Origin: Clostridium thermarum
GTDB lineage: Bacteria > Bacillota > Clostridia > Clostridiales > Clostridiaceae
DNA: 64,000 bases
Assembly: GCF_006351925.1 (NCBI RefSeq)
Contig: NZ_CP040924.1
Span: 2,361,860 to 2,425,859, forward strand
Direction of reading: 5' to 3'
Every line of letters starts with the position of its first letter. Positions within the stretch are counted from its first letter, which is position 1. Below are positions 26,152 to 35,962 of the stretch, one piece after another. The notes below the pieces were generated by a model. The model had not been told where the DNA came from. It worked only from the letters and a program-made list of their open reading frames with translations, and did no database searches. Position numbers and translations under genes: made by a program.

Positions 26152-26299
26152 TTATTTAGATTCATCTAAAGGTACTCTAATTTCACCAGACATAAGCTTT
26201 GGAAGAAGAGTGTCACGGAGATTTTGTAACATATTTATTTCTTTTTGCAAATTTTCTATTAATAAATTAAAGTGTTTAATAATAGTTTCAAATTTAATT
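26152..26299 (-). pseudogene. hsdS: hsdS, C-terminal fragment cut off by IS1182 copy 2
   Basis: The minus strand immediately left of the IS reads IKFETIIKHFNLLIENLQ...LRDTLLPKLMSGEIRV and a stop at 26152-26154. LRDTLLPKLMSGEIRV is the typical end of the second conserved (coiled-coil) region of type I specificity subunits. Joining it to the fragment at 27796-28842 and removing one AATT copy restores a continuous frame (LL-I-KFETI) of about 396 residues, the normal length for HsdS. Confidence 0.9.
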
Positions 26300-27795
26300 G
26301 AGGAAATTGCACAATTAAACTTCCTCAATTATATTTAAAAATCATTACTTTTTGTTAATAATTAACTATTTTGTTCAGAAAAAGATAATAGCAAAGCCAA
26401 GGTGCTATTGCACCTGTGGATAACTTTTAAAACTAATAAATTTATCCTGCTTGCTTTAAATTTAAGTCGTTAGACTTCTGATTAACAGCAATAGTGCCTG
26501 CTACTAAAGCCATACAGTTTAGTAGAGCTACAACTTTTGCTTTTCTAATACCTGCTGAACGCAGATTATTAACATTTAGGTACTCTTTCAATCTTGAGTT
26601 ACACCTCTCGATAGAGGTGCGTTGATTATAGAGTTTTTGCCAATCTTCACTGCTCCTAAGAGGATAAGAGTAATACCTATTATTCTCTTTATAGTTTACC
26701 TTTAGGCAAAATCCATAGTTTGAATTGCTACAATGCTTTGTTCCAAATGGACAATTAACCTTACCGGTTGCTTGGGGACATCTAAATTTAAGGTAGTCAC
26801 CATCTTTTCCCCAGTAAGTTAATGGATATCCCATTGAGCATATGGGTTCAAACTTCTCATTAAATCCTTCTGGTGGAGCATACTGTGCCCTAGGATTGTA
26901 AGCTATAATTGGTTGTGCTTTAACATCGTGAGTAACATAATCATAAATCTTTTGAAAATCATAACCTTTATCCATAATAAAATGCTTAGGACTCAAAACT
27001 CCAGAGTAGTTGGTGATGAACTTTTTTATCAGCGGAATAGCTAAATCTCCATCACTATAACTAGCGGGAGATAGCAATATGCTTAAGGGTAGTTCACTCT
27101 TGCAATCTGCCAGTATGTGAAGCTTAAATCCGAACCAACGTATTTTATTACCATCAGTATCGTTCTTAGCTCCCCAGTTTGGAGAAACAGCATCATTCTT
27201 AAGTTTGGATTTAGGTCTAGCTTTTTCAAAAGAATCAATTTTAGTAGAATCGATTGCTACATTTGAACCATCAACAATTCCTATACTAATGGCCTTTTTA
27301 ACTAAACAATCGAAGTCATATTCCAATGAAGGTATTTTGGATAGCTTAGTTAAAAATCTACTAAAGGTTGATGCTGAAGGTGTTTTCTCTAAAATGTTAA
27401 AACCACAATTATACCTAAATATAGGATCAGTCTTAAGTCTATCGACTAACTTATTAAAATATTTAATTTTTTCAACTTGCATAGCAACTAAAGCATACAA
27501 TAGTGCTAGCTCATTATGCCCTTTCGGGCCACGCGTAGCGTGTAGCTGGGCTAAACCATTTAATACATTTGAAAAATCTAGTTGGGCTAGAATTAATTCA
27601 AGCCTAGTTTTAGGTTGTAATTTTATTATTTCTTCAAAGGAAAATAGGCATTCTTGTCGAATATACATAAGTATTCACTCCTCTTTGTTGTGTATTTTTG
27701 GTGATACTTAAATATTCGACATTTTGGGGTGAATTTCCTTTTTGAATAATAAAAAAGTTAGTAAAATCAATGATTATAAAATATGAAATTTACTC
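26300..27795 (-). mobile_element. IS1182-like insertion sequence, copy 2, inside hsdS
   Basis: 1496 bp, the same length as copy 1 but inverted, and flanked by a direct AATT duplication (26296-26299 and 27796-27799). It interrupts hsdS in the second target-recognition/conserved-region boundary. Transposase proteins of the two copies are identical. Confidence 0.9.
26442..27668 (-). CDS. IS1182/IS5-type DDE transposase, copy 2
   Basis: The 408-residue product is residue-for-residue the same as that of the copy at 17090-18316, with the same DDE positions and ribosome site. Orientation matches the host hsd operon, so the IS promoter could drive the downstream DUF6429 and hsdR genes. Confidence 0.85.
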   Translation of the reverse strand: MYIRQECLFSFEEIIKLQPKTRLELILAQLDFSNVLNGLAQLHATRGPKGHNELALLYALVAMQVEKIKYFNKLVDRLKTDPIFRYNCGFNILEKTPSASTFSRFLTKLSKIPSLEYDFDCLVKKAISIGIVDGSNVAIDSTKIDSFEKARPKSKLKNDAVSPNWGAKNDTDGNKIRWFGFKLHILADCKSELPLSILLSPASYSDGDLAIPLIKKFITNYSGVLSPKHFIMDKGYDFQKIYDYVTHDVKAQPIIAYNPRAQYAPPEGFNEKFEPICSMGYPLTYWGKDGDYLKFRCPQATGKVNCPFGTKHCSNSNYGFCLKVNYKENNRYYSYPLRSSEDWQKLYNQRTSIERCNSRLKEYLNVNNLRSAGIRKAKVVALLNCMALVAGTIAVNQKSNDLNLKQAG

Positions 27796-28842
27796 AATTA
27801 GTAATTCATTATTTGGACATAATATTAAAATATTCTTTATATCCGTTTGAGTTATAAGTGGTTGTGTAGAACCCCTATTTAATGAAATATAATCAATATT
27901 TTTTAGAATATTATATACAAACTCATAATATTTTGTTTTTATAACTAATGTATTGTCAGAAGGCCATATGGCTTCATTAAACTTCTGTATAACACCATGT
28001 GTTCCAACTCTTCCAATTACCATAACTGGTTCATTATACAAGTATTCCTTTGTAAAACCCATAATTTTACTAGCACCTATTAATGGTATTTGATATTGTT
28101 CTGTACGATAATCAGATTTATCTTTCGGTCTTTTACCACTAGAAATTTCAATTATATCTCTTAACCTTCCTACCTCCCACCCCTTAGGAATAGGTCCAAG
28201 TTCACCTTCAATCATTTCGCCACCGCTTGATTTATATGGTTCTCCATTTTCGTTTGGAAATTCAAAATCCACAAACCAGCGTTTAAATATTGTTTGGGCT
28301 ATTTCCTCTAATACTTTATTTATTCTGTTGTTTATTTCTATCTTTTCATCAAGGTCGGATAGAATTTTAGCTATTGCCTTTTGTTCGTGGAGGGGAGGGA
28401 GATTAATATTAATATTTTGAATCACATTTATTTGTGCTCTTTGTCTTCCTGATGTTCCAGTCATTGATTTTATAGCTATATCTCTAACATATGGAGAAAT
28501 TGCCATATAATAGACATAATCTTCTGTCGTTAATCCTTCTTTAGCCCTAAGTACAATAAATTCAGTTGAACCAAAACCCACTTCATTTTTATCCAATAAT
28601 GTTACTTTTGCTGTTTTACCATTTTCTAAGCAAGGTGTTATCCTTGCCATTATAGTATCGCCGTTTCTAAACTTTGAGCCACCTTTATATTCTTCCATTA
28701 CATACTCATTTATATATTTATAAAAAGGCTTTAACATATCCATATTTATTTTTTTTGCACATTTACCCTTTGAAATGCTTTCTTTTGGATTAAATTCAAT
28801 TATTTCACCAAGCTTTACCTCTCTCCACTCATTACAACTCAT
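27796..28842 (-). pseudogene. hsdS: hsdS, N-terminal fragment (type I specificity subunit)
   Basis: 349 residues remain. The first target-recognition domain (about 1-150) ends in the conserved INLPPLHEQKAIAKILSDLD block. The central coiled-coil linker runs INNRINKVLEEIAQTIFKRW, and the second recognition domain runs to NNELLI. The frame leaks two codons into the IS before a stop at 27790. The start ATG overlaps the hsdM stop. Loss of the C-terminal coiled coil should prevent normal M2S assembly, although half-S proteins can sometimes dimerise; activity of this one is unknown. Confidence 0.9.
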
Positions 28843-30349
28843 ATCCTAACCCCCTCAAGTTCTTCTTTATCTCTTCCTCAAGGTGTCTTGATTTTGCAAA
28901 TAGCTCTGCAAGTTCGCTTGTCAGGTTCTCCATCTTCTCTTCAAAGTCCGTTCCATCGTCTTGTGTTTCTTCTATTCCCACATATCTTCCAGGAGTTAAA
29001 ATATATTCATGCTCACGTATTTCATCTATAGTTACTGATCTGCAAAAGCCTTTTATATCTTCATATTGTCCATCTTTATTTCGCCAGTTATGATAAGTTT
29101 CTGCTATTCTTTTTATGTCTTCATTTGTTAATTCTCTATGACTTCTATCTACAAGTTGACCAAGCTTTCTTGCATCTATGAATAAAAACTCATGTCTTCT
29201 GCTTCTGTATTTTGGATTATTTACTTTATTTCTATTTAATATCCAAAGGCATGCTGGAATTGCTGTTGTATAGAATAATTTATCTGGCAGTGCAACTATG
29301 CAGTCAACAACATCTCCTTCTATTAAATTCTTTCTTATTTCTCCTTCATTAGATGTATTTGAACTCAATGAACCATTGGCAAGAACTACACCTGCAACTC
29401 CATTTGGTGCTAAGTGAAATATCATATGTTGTAGCCATGCATAGTTTGCATTACCCGCTGGAGGAATACCATATTTCCATCTAGCATCTTCTTTGAGCTT
29501 TTCTCCACCCCATTCACTAATATTAAAAGGAGGGTTGGCTAAGATATAATCAGCTTTTAAGTTCTTATGCAAATCATTATGGAATGTATCTGCGTTATGT
29601 GGTCCTAAATCCCCATCGAGCCCATGTATAGCAAGATTCATTTTACATAACTTCCATGTTGTAGGATTAAGTTCTTGGCCATAAATTGATATATCATCAA
29701 TCTTACCTTGATGTTCTTCAACAAATTTTTCACTTTGTATAAACATACCACCACTACCACAACATGGGTCGTATATCCTTCCTTTATAAGGCTCAATCAT
29801 TTCAACTAATGTTTTAACAACACTTTTAGGTGTATAGAATTCACCGCCACCTTTTCCTTCCTTTTCAGCAAACTTATTTAAGAAATATTCATATACTCTT
29901 CCTAAAATATCCTTTTGTCCATCTTGATAAAGCTTAATATTTGAAATAACATCTATCAATTCTCCAAGCCTTCTTTTATCAAGTTCTGGTCTTGCATATC
30001 TTTTATCAAGCACACCTTTTAAGCTTGGGTTTTCCTTTTCTATTAAAAGCATTGCATCATCTATTATTTGTCCTATCCTTGGATCCTTTGCATTGTTCTT
30101 TATATTTTCCCATCTTGCTTCTTTTGGAACCCAGAATATATTTTCTGCTTCATATTCATCTCTATCTTCTTCAAAACCTTCGCCTTCTTCTAAAAGCTCA
30201 TTATACTTTTGTTCAAATTTGTCAGATATATATTTTAAGAACAACAGTCCTAAAACTACATGCTTATATTCCGCTGCATCCATACTACCTCTTAATATAT
30301 CAGCTGCTTTCCAAAGTTGTTCTTCAAAACCTACATTTGCTGTTGACAT
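28832..30349 (-). CDS. hsdM: Type I restriction-modification methyltransferase subunit M
   Basis: 505-residue N6-adenine methyltransferase. The N-terminal HsdM helical domain ([20 protein letters not shown]) is followed by the SAM motif [13 protein letters not shown] near 190 and the catalytic NPPF in [12 protein letters not shown] near 275. AAAGGAGG lies before the ATG. It overlaps hsdS by 11 bases. All motifs look intact, but with hsdS broken neither methylation nor restriction by the complex is expected unless another S subunit exists in the genome. Confidence 0.92.
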   Translation of the reverse strand: MSTANVGFEEQLWKAADILRGSMDAAEYKHVVLGLLFLKYISDKFEQKYNELLEEGEGFEEDRDEYEAENIFWVPKEARWENIKNNAKDPRIGQIIDDAMLLIEKENPSLKGVLDKRYARPELDKRRLGELIDVISNIKLYQDGQKDILGRVYEYFLNKFAEKEGKGGGEFYTPKSVVKTLVEMIEPYKGRIYDPCCGSGGMFIQSEKFVEEHQGKIDDISIYGQELNPTTWKLCKMNLAIHGLDGDLGPHNADTFHNDLHKNLKADYILANPPFNISEWGGEKLKEDARWKYGIPPAGNANYAWLQHMIFHLAPNGVAGVVLANGSLSSNTSNEGEIRKNLIEGDVVDCIVALPDKLFYTTAIPACLWILNRNKVNNPKYRSRRHEFLFIDARKLGQLVDRSHRELTNEDIKRIAETYHNWRNKDGQYEDIKGFCRSVTIDEIREHEYILTPGRYVGIEETQDDGTDFEEKMENLTSELAELFAKSRHLEEEIKKNLRGLGYEL

Positions 30350-30855
30350 TTTTATGCCTCCTTTAATTTAATTCTTTCAATAATTTAATATTTCTACATT
30401 AAAACTTATTTCCCTTCAAATTTTTCAAAAAATCAAAAGGACAGGCATTCTAACTGAACACCCACCCCAACAATTGATAAAGAGCCTATTTTTTAAGAGG
30501 TTTTTGATTTTGTTATGATTTTCATATGGTGAAAAAGCCATAACCTGAGAGTAATTGCTATGGCTATGGGTAAGTAAATCAATTTCTTTAAAATTAGGAA
30601 TGGTAAGCAGTTATATATTTATCCACACTAACTTTTATCACAATATACATATATTCACATTTAATCCTTTACTATTATTAAACCATTATATGATTCAAAT
30701 TTTTTTTATATTCCCCCAGGTAGCATAATCTAATCTTTTACCCATAGATTCCCTACTAATTAAATTGTTTCCTACATTTTAACAAGATGGAGGAGTTTCT
30801 ATCTAGTCGCTTAACTTTTGACGCTTACTTATTTATCATGTAAATCACGATCACT
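30350..30855. other. Intergenic region upstream of hsdM with a dispersed repeat
   Basis: It holds the second copy of the 43-bp sequence (30444-30486; first copy 14880-14922) and a stem AGCCATA/TATGGCT near 30537-30568. The hsdM promoter should be here, but I cannot point to a clear pair of boxes. No gene is seen. Confidence 0.45.
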
Positions 30856-31767
30856 TTACCAATCATGAAATATTGCAAAGTCTTTGATTTTATCTGCCTT
30901 AGCTTTTAAATTCTCTACGATTTTCCACTTTTGCTTTTCACTCATTAATTCTGAGGAGGCTTGTACTGTTCTTAGGATATTTATAAGCTCATTTCCAACG
31001 ACACTTGTAATATGCTGATTCTTCGCTTCGATATTTCCACTGCCATTTATAATTTGCGTTCCTTCCCACTTCTCTTGGGCACCTTTTTTGTAAAGAGTAA
31101 TGACCATGATTCCCATCATGTTCGTAATTGTTCCACAAGTATCATAGTCCTCGTAACAAAATGTATAACTGATTATACCACGATGAAATGTTACATGAGG
31201 TCTTAACTCAGCTAACTCAGTGTTTCCTGTGATCTCCCTTATCTCTTCAAAGAAAAATATGTGGTGTTCAATGGCTCCAATATCGCTACGTTTGTTAAGC
31301 AAATAATATCTCATTATATTTTCGCATGATATTAGGTGTTCTAAGGTATCTATGCCGACCAAATGGTTTTCAGTAAAGTCGATCAAATCCAAGTAAAGGC
31401 TTCTCCAACTTAAAGATGTTAGAAAATAGAAGAGTCTGCCATCGTAATCAAAGTTAATCTTTTCTTTTTTTATGTATGGGTGAAAAATAGTATTTGCAAA
31501 GTATGTTTCTTTATCGCTGAATAAATCCTCACATTTACCACAGAGCATAAAGTGCTTTTCGCTGTCTTGTGCAGGAATATTCGGATTTTCAGAACTTCTG
31601 ATATTACCAATGGCGGTTTTTTTAAGCATTCGCATAACCATTTTAGGAACAATATGGCTTAATTCTAAATCTGTCTCTACACCACATAAAGCACATTTTT
31701 TTAATTTGTACACCTGATCACCCCAAAAAAAAATAAATTTAATATCGTATGTCAATATTTTGGACAC
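30856..31767 (-). CDS. HNH-like zinc-finger protein of unknown role
   Basis: About 285-303 residues. Near the N-terminus lies CALCGVETDLELSHIVPKMV, then about 40 residues later MLCGKCEDLFSDKE. This CxxC...SHxxP...CxxCE layout is that of an HNH-type treble-clef, the fold of many nucleases, although the final catalytic His/Asn is not obvious. The rest (about 80-303) is helical and unrecognised. The GTG at 31767 gives 303 residues; a GTG at 31713 preceded by GGGGTGA is more plausible. It is monocistronic between the restriction locus and ssrA, in an accessory-looking context. A defence nuclease is possible but unproven. Confidence 0.55.
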   Translation of the reverse strand: MSKILTYDIKFIFFWGDQVYKLKKCALCGVETDLELSHIVPKMVMRMLKKTAIGNIRSSENPNIPAQDSEKHFMLCGKCEDLFSDKETYFANTIFHPYIKKEKINFDYDGRLFYFLTSLSWRSLYLDLIDFTENHLVGIDTLEHLISCENIMRYYLLNKRSDIGAIEHHIFFFEEIREITGNTELAELRPHVTFHRGIISYTFCYEDYDTCGTITNMMGIMVITLYKKGAQEKWEGTQIINGSGNIEAKNQHITSVVGNELINILRTVQASSELMSEKQKWKIVENLKAKADKIKDFAIFHDW

Positions 31768-31921
31768 AAAAACTTGATTTTTTTATACTAATTTTTTAGC
31801 CCTATCTTTCTTTTGTTTAAAGGCTAATTTCCCCTTTATAAGAAATCATTAATAATTCACTCTTACTTTTTTATTCTACACCTCCTCTTATTTTCCTTCT
31901 TTTTGGCGATAAATTATTTAT

Positions 31922-32031
31922 TCCCCTCGCCTCCAAATATATTTACACTACAAAACAAAAAAGCCCTGATTTCTCAAGGCTTCTATCTATCGTATCAATG
32001 AATCGTTCAAATATGGTGGAGGCGAGGGGAA
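31922..32031. repeat. Inverted copy of the tmRNA 3' end
   Basis: ATTCCCCTCGCCTCCA followed by AATAT at 31922-31942 is the inverse complement of the tmRNA tail ATATGGTGGAGGCGAGGGGAAT at 32011-32032, apart from two missing bases. The dispersed terminator repeat lies between the arms. It could fold as a long hairpin, or be a relic of an inversion or integration event at ssrA. Confidence 0.65.
31952..31995. repeat. Dispersed terminator repeat, copy 2 (ssrA terminator)
   Basis: Same 43-44 bases as 16841-16884. On the minus strand it lies 19 bases after the tmRNA CCA end and forms AAGCC-TGA/TCA-GGCTT followed by T-runs, so here it is the natural ssrA terminator. The copy beside IS1182 probably derives from this place. 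Confidence 0.7.
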
Positions 32032-32372
32032 TCGAACCCCTGTCCGAAAGCAGCAATGCCCAGGCATCTCCGAGTGCAGTCAGTATTTTAACATTCCCTC
32101 CCCCAGACCCCTACTGACAGGGTTTTGGGTTCAGTAGCTTCATGTATCCCGTTCCTGAGGCAAAGCTTACTCAGGCTCGTTTCACCGCTGTCGACGCCAG
32201 ACTCTAAGCCGCGGTACTCTTAGGCTGACGGCCCGCAGACTAAGCTGCGAAAGCTAAATTATTATTTTCGTTTGCGTTTATATTTAATTTCCAGATTTTT
32301 TAACGCAGGTCCAGAATGCCTTCGACTCGCTTCCCAAACACGTCTTACCCCCGTCGAAACCAGTACGCCCCC
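32014..32372 (-). ncRNA. ssrA: tmRNA (transfer-messenger RNA)
   Basis: Minus-strand RNA of about 359 nt. The 5' end GGGGGCG pairs with the 3' CGCCTCC ahead of ACCA. The 5' half of the tRNA-like domain reads CTGGTTTCGACGGGG, and the 3' T-arm reads GGGGTTCGATTCCCC. The tag frame (32240-32275) reads ANENNNLAFAA and a stop. It works with SmpB, whose gene lies just upstream in the same direction, to free stalled ribosomes and mark the nascent chain for proteolysis. The terminator repeat follows at 31952-31995. Confidence 0.95.
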
Positions 32373-32394
32373 TTATTATATACGGGCTGGTTTT

Positions 32395-32408
32395 GTCAGT
32401 GTACTGAC
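32395..32408. promoter_or_regulatory. Palindrome upstream of tmRNA
   Basis: GTCAGT-GT-ACTGAC is a perfect dyad 23 bases before the mature tmRNA 5' end. It could be part of the precursor fold or a protein site; no promoter boxes can be fixed with confidence. Confidence 0.35.
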
Positions 32409-32602
32409 GCCCTTACGCAAACTTCATTATTCAGTTGTCAAAGACTACAGTTATTATAATACTGTATATTTTCCTAATGTTCAATAGTGAATTTAGTACT
32501 CTATTATTAAAATATTCCTCTTATATAAGCTTATTTCATTATCTAAGAGTTTATTATTTTTTTATATTTTTTTGTAATTTTAAACTTAGCAACTATCAAT
32601 TT

Positions 32603-33076
32603 CTAGTACTTCATCTTGCCCTTGAATTCCCTCTCAATATCTCTCTTAGCAGCCTTCTCCAGCATAGCATCTCTCTTATCATAATCTTTTTTACCTTTAG
32701 CTACTGCAAGATGTACCTTCACTCTGCCATTCTTTAAGTAAAGTGATAGGGGTATCAGGGTATATCCTTTTTGAGTAGTATATCCGATAAGTTTTCTTAT
32801 TTCCTCAGTATGCAATAAAAGTTTTCTTTCTCTTAGAGGATCTACATTAAATACATTACCTTTTTCATATGGGCTAATATGCATATTACGTACAAAAACC
32901 TCGCCGTTTCTAATCTCTGCATAGCTGTCCTTTAGATTTGCCTTACCCTGTCTTACAGATTTTACTTCTGTTCCCACTAATACAATACCGGCTTCGTAAC
33001 CTTCTTCGATAAAATAGTCGTGTCGGGCTTTTCTGTTCTCTGCTAAAATTTTTGTTCCTTCACCTTTACTACCCAT
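32603..33076 (-). CDS. smpB: SsrA-binding protein SmpB
   Basis: 157 residues, the usual SmpB length. The OB-fold barrel contains the conserved [20 protein letters not shown] and [15 protein letters not shown] blocks. The C-terminal basic tail ([20 protein letters not shown]) inserts into the mRNA channel of the stalled ribosome. It is cytoplasmic and essential for tmRNA activity. It lies between rnr and ssrA in the same direction, the common Firmicute arrangement that joins ribosome rescue and RNA decay. Confidence 0.95.
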   Translation of the reverse strand: MGSKGEGTKILAENRKARHDYFIEEGYEAGIVLVGTEVKSVRQGKANLKDSYAEIRNGEVFVRNMHISPYEKGNVFNVDPLRERKLLLHTEEIRKLIGYTTQKGYTLIPLSLYLKNGRVKVHLAVAKGKKDYDKRDAMLEKAAKRDIEREFKGKMKY

Positions 33077-33153
33077 AGATTAACACCTCTGACAATATCG
33101 CTGAGAATAAATTATATAACTTTTTACCACAATTGTCAAGAAACAATAAAATA

Positions 33154-33208
33154 AATTGACAATTGACAATGCACTATGAACAATTAATGTCATTGTCAAT
33201 TGTCAATT
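33154..33208. repeat. Perfect inverted repeat AATTGACAATTGACAATG
   Basis: 18-base arms at 33154-33171 and 33191-33208 enclose a 19-base loop. It lies in the rnr-smpB gap. The arm itself is a tandem of AATTGAC. Such simple palindromes are common intergenic repeats in low-GC genomes. It may tune expression between the two genes. Confidence 0.75.
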
Positions 33209-33284
33209 AAAACTCCCTTATAGCCTTGGTTTCATATCAATCTATTTAACACAGATGTTTATTACTACCGCGCAATAAGTAAAG

Positions 33285-35795
33285 TTAATCTAACTTATCT
33301 TCCATATTACTTTCTTCATGTTTATACAATTCATACTTACTGTCAAAGTCAAAGAAGATTTCACTTGAATATTCTTCCTTAAATTTCTCTACCTTATTAT
33401 TTACTACTTTTTTGTTAGATGCATCTTCTTCATCTAAATATTCTGAGAAGTCTTCTGTATAGGAATCTTCATCACCTTCTGCTTCTTCTTCCAAAACTTC
33501 TTCAAGATCACTAACTAGGCCTATATCATCAATTTCATCTTTGATTTCGTCATTTTCTTCAAACTCTTTCTCGAATTCTTCTACAGATAAAATCTTGTAA
33601 TTATTAAATTCTTTCTTCGGTTCTTCTCCAAAGGTTTCAAACGTGATATCTGTTTCCTCATCAATGGTTTCTTCATCAGCCAATTCAAAGTGAATTTCTC
33701 TGTTATCTATATCTACCTTAGCAACTCTAACTTTTACAGCGTCACCAAGCCTATAAATCTTTTTAGTTCTCTCTCCGATTATATATAGATGTCTTTCATC
33801 ATAGAAGTAATAGTCATCGCCCAGATTGCTTATATGAACAAGGCCCTCAATTGTATTAGGTAGTTCTACAAAGAAACCGAAGGATGTAACGGAGGAAATC
33901 ATTCCTTCGAACACTTCACCTATTCTCTCACTCATGTATTCAGCTTTCTTCAAGTCATCAACTTCTCTTTCAGCTTCTTGTGCAATTCTCTCCGTTTCAG
34001 AAGATTGAATAGATGCATATTCAACGATTGCCGACAGCTTTTTCATTCTTTCTTCTGTCATAGTTCCGTTGATATATTCCTTAATAATTCTATGAATTAT
34101 TAGATCAGGATAACGTCTTATAGGAGAAGTGAAATGACAGTAGTATCGAGCGGCTAAGCCAAAGTGTCCTAGGGATTCAGGTGAATATCTAGCCTGCATC
34201 ATGGAACGAAGCAGTAAAGTGCTTACCACTGTCTCCTCTTTCTTTCCTTTCACCTTTTCAAGGATTTCCTGTAGATTGCGTGGATGTACTTCCTTTGTAT
34301 GTTTTACTGTATAGCCTAGATTATGGATAAATTCATAAAAATGAGCTAGTTTTTCTTCGTTAGGCTCTTCATGAACCCTATATACAAAGGGTATGTTAGC
34401 CCAGAACATATGCTCAGCTACTGTTTCGTTGCAAATCAACATAAACTCTTCTATAATTCTGTTAGCTATTGCTCTTTCGTATGGTCTTATGTCAATAGGC
34501 TTTCCAAATTCATTCAATATGATCTTACTTTCTTCAAAGTCAAAATCAATGGCTCCTCGGTTCATTCTTTTTCTGTTTAAGATCTCACAGAGTTCTTCCA
34601 TGTTTTTGAAATCTTCTAATAGATAATCATATCTCTTTTTAAGTTCTTGATCATCATCTCTAAGTATCTTAGTCACATCAGTATATGTCATTCTTTCGCT
34701 GGTTCGGATTACACTTTCTACAATTTCATGAGATAAAACCTTACCGTTGCGGTCAATTTCCATGAAGCAGCTTAAAGCCAACCTATCTACTCTTGGATTC
34801 AAACTGCATATGCCATTGGAAAGCTTTTTGGGCAGCATTGGTATTACTCTATCGATTAAGTATACAGAAGTACCTCTCTTCAGAGCTTCCTTGTCCAGTG
34901 GATTGTTTTCTCTTACATAGTGAGATACGTCTGCAATATGAACTCCCAGTCTAAAGTTTCCGTTTGTCAGCTTTTCTATTGATACCGCATCATCTAAGTC
35001 CTTAGCATCTTCCCCATCGATAGTTACCATTCTTAGATTGGTTAAATCTCTTCTTCTGCTGTACTCAGAAGCCGGTATCTCCTCAGGTATACGTTCTGCA
35101 AAGGACTCCACCTTTTCAGGAAATTCTTCCGGAAGTCTGTATTTCTTTATGATACTTAATATATCAATTCCCCTTTCGCCCTTCTTACCAAGAACTTCAA
35201 TAATTCTTCCTTCCGGGCTTCTCCTTGGTTCCGGCCACATGGTAATTTCAACTATAACCACATCACCGGTTTTTGCTCCATTTTTTTCTGCCTTGGGTAT
35301 AAATATATCATCTGTTATTCTTTTATCGTCAGCCACTACAAAGCCAAAATTTCTGCTGTCCTCATATACACCCACAATAGTTTTATTGGCTCTTTCAAGT
35401 ATTCTTACTATTTCTCCTTCGGCCTTTTTCCTTTCAACATTTTCCTTTAATACCTTGGCAATTACTATATCACCATTCATTGCACCATTGACATTATTAG
35501 CAGGGATAAACACATCGGGAACATCCTCATAGGGAATTACAAATCCATAGCCTCTTTGGTGGCCCTGAAATTTTCCTTTTATCAGGCCCATCCTATCAAT
35601 AAGACCATATTTTCCAGCTCGGTTCTTTATTATTATGCCTTCCTTTTCCATGCTCTTTAGTATCTTTTTTAAAGCCTCAGCATCATCTCTGCTTAATCCA
35701 AAAATATTTACTAGTTGGTATAAGTCCATTGGTTTATATGCAGGCTCTCTTAAAAAGTCTAGAATTTTCTCTCGAACGTTCAATACTAACACCAC
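33285..35795 (-). CDS. rnr: Ribonuclease R
   Basis: A 3'-5' exoribonuclease of the RNB family that degrades structured RNA and acts on tmRNA-tagged messages. Domains: N-terminal winged helix (about 1-70), two cold-shock barrels (70-230), RNB catalytic domain with DGEDAKDLDDAVS (about 258-270, Mg-binding aspartates), S1 domain (about 630-715, GEVFEGMISSVTSFGFFVEL). An unusually long acidic tail (about 730-836, rich in Glu/Asp) replaces the basic tail of the E. coli enzyme. The listed GTG gives 836 residues; the TTG at 35783, 11 bases after GAGG, may be the true start. Upstream lies secG. Confidence 0.93.
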   Translation of the reverse strand: MVLVLNVREKILDFLREPAYKPMDLYQLVNIFGLSRDDAEALKKILKSMEKEGIIIKNRAGKYGLIDRMGLIKGKFQGHQRGYGFVIPYEDVPDVFIPANNVNGAMNGDIVIAKVLKENVERKKAEGEIVRILERANKTIVGVYEDSRNFGFVVADDKRITDDIFIPKAEKNGAKTGDVVIVEITMWPEPRRSPEGRIIEVLGKKGERGIDILSIIKKYRLPEEFPEKVESFAERIPEEIPASEYSRRRDLTNLRMVTIDGEDAKDLDDAVSIEKLTNGNFRLGVHIADVSHYVRENNPLDKEALKRGTSVYLIDRVIPMLPKKLSNGICSLNPRVDRLALSCFMEIDRNGKVLSHEIVESVIRTSERMTYTDVTKILRDDDQELKKRYDYLLEDFKNMEELCEILNRKRMNRGAIDFDFEESKIILNEFGKPIDIRPYERAIANRIIEEFMLICNETVAEHMFWANIPFVYRVHEEPNEEKLAHFYEFIHNLGYTVKHTKEVHPRNLQEILEKVKGKKEETVVSTLLLRSMMQARYSPESLGHFGLAARYYCHFTSPIRRYPDLIIHRIIKEYINGTMTEERMKKLSAIVEYASIQSSETERIAQEAEREVDDLKKAEYMSERIGEVFEGMISSVTSFGFFVELPNTIEGLVHISNLGDDYYFYDERHLYIIGERTKKIYRLGDAVKVRVAKVDIDNREIHFELADEETIDEETDITFETFGEEPKKEFNNYKILSVEEFEKEFEENDEIKDEIDDIGLVSDLEEVLEEEAEGDEDSYTEDFSEYLDEEDASNKKVVNNKVEKFKEEYSSEIFFDFDSKYELYKHEESNMEDKLD

Positions 35796-35904
35796 CTCAA
35801 GAACTAATTGTCAATAAAGGACATAATTAAAGCCCTTTATCTAATACAACTTATACTGCTATTTTTTACTAGATAGAAATAAATATTCACATAATATAAT
35901 AAAA

Positions 35905-35947
35905 GCTGACTCCTGCAGGTAATTCTTGCATAAGTCAGCATAATTTT
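35905..35947 (-). terminator. Terminator after secG
   Basis: GCTGACT (35905-35911) pairs with AGTCAGC (35933-35939), with an inner TGCA-type stem. It lies downstream of secG on the minus strand with A/T-rich flanks. Confidence 0.5.
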
Positions 35948-35962
35948 TATACCTATGTATCA

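Noticed and set aside
31900-32400. Genomic island attachment site at ssrA
   Set aside because: No direct repeat of the tmRNA 3' end and no integrase gene are seen; the extra copy is inverted.
35038-35532. 164-codon plus-strand frame inside rnr
   Set aside because: Antisense shadow of the RNase R cold-shock/RNB region; no start signals.
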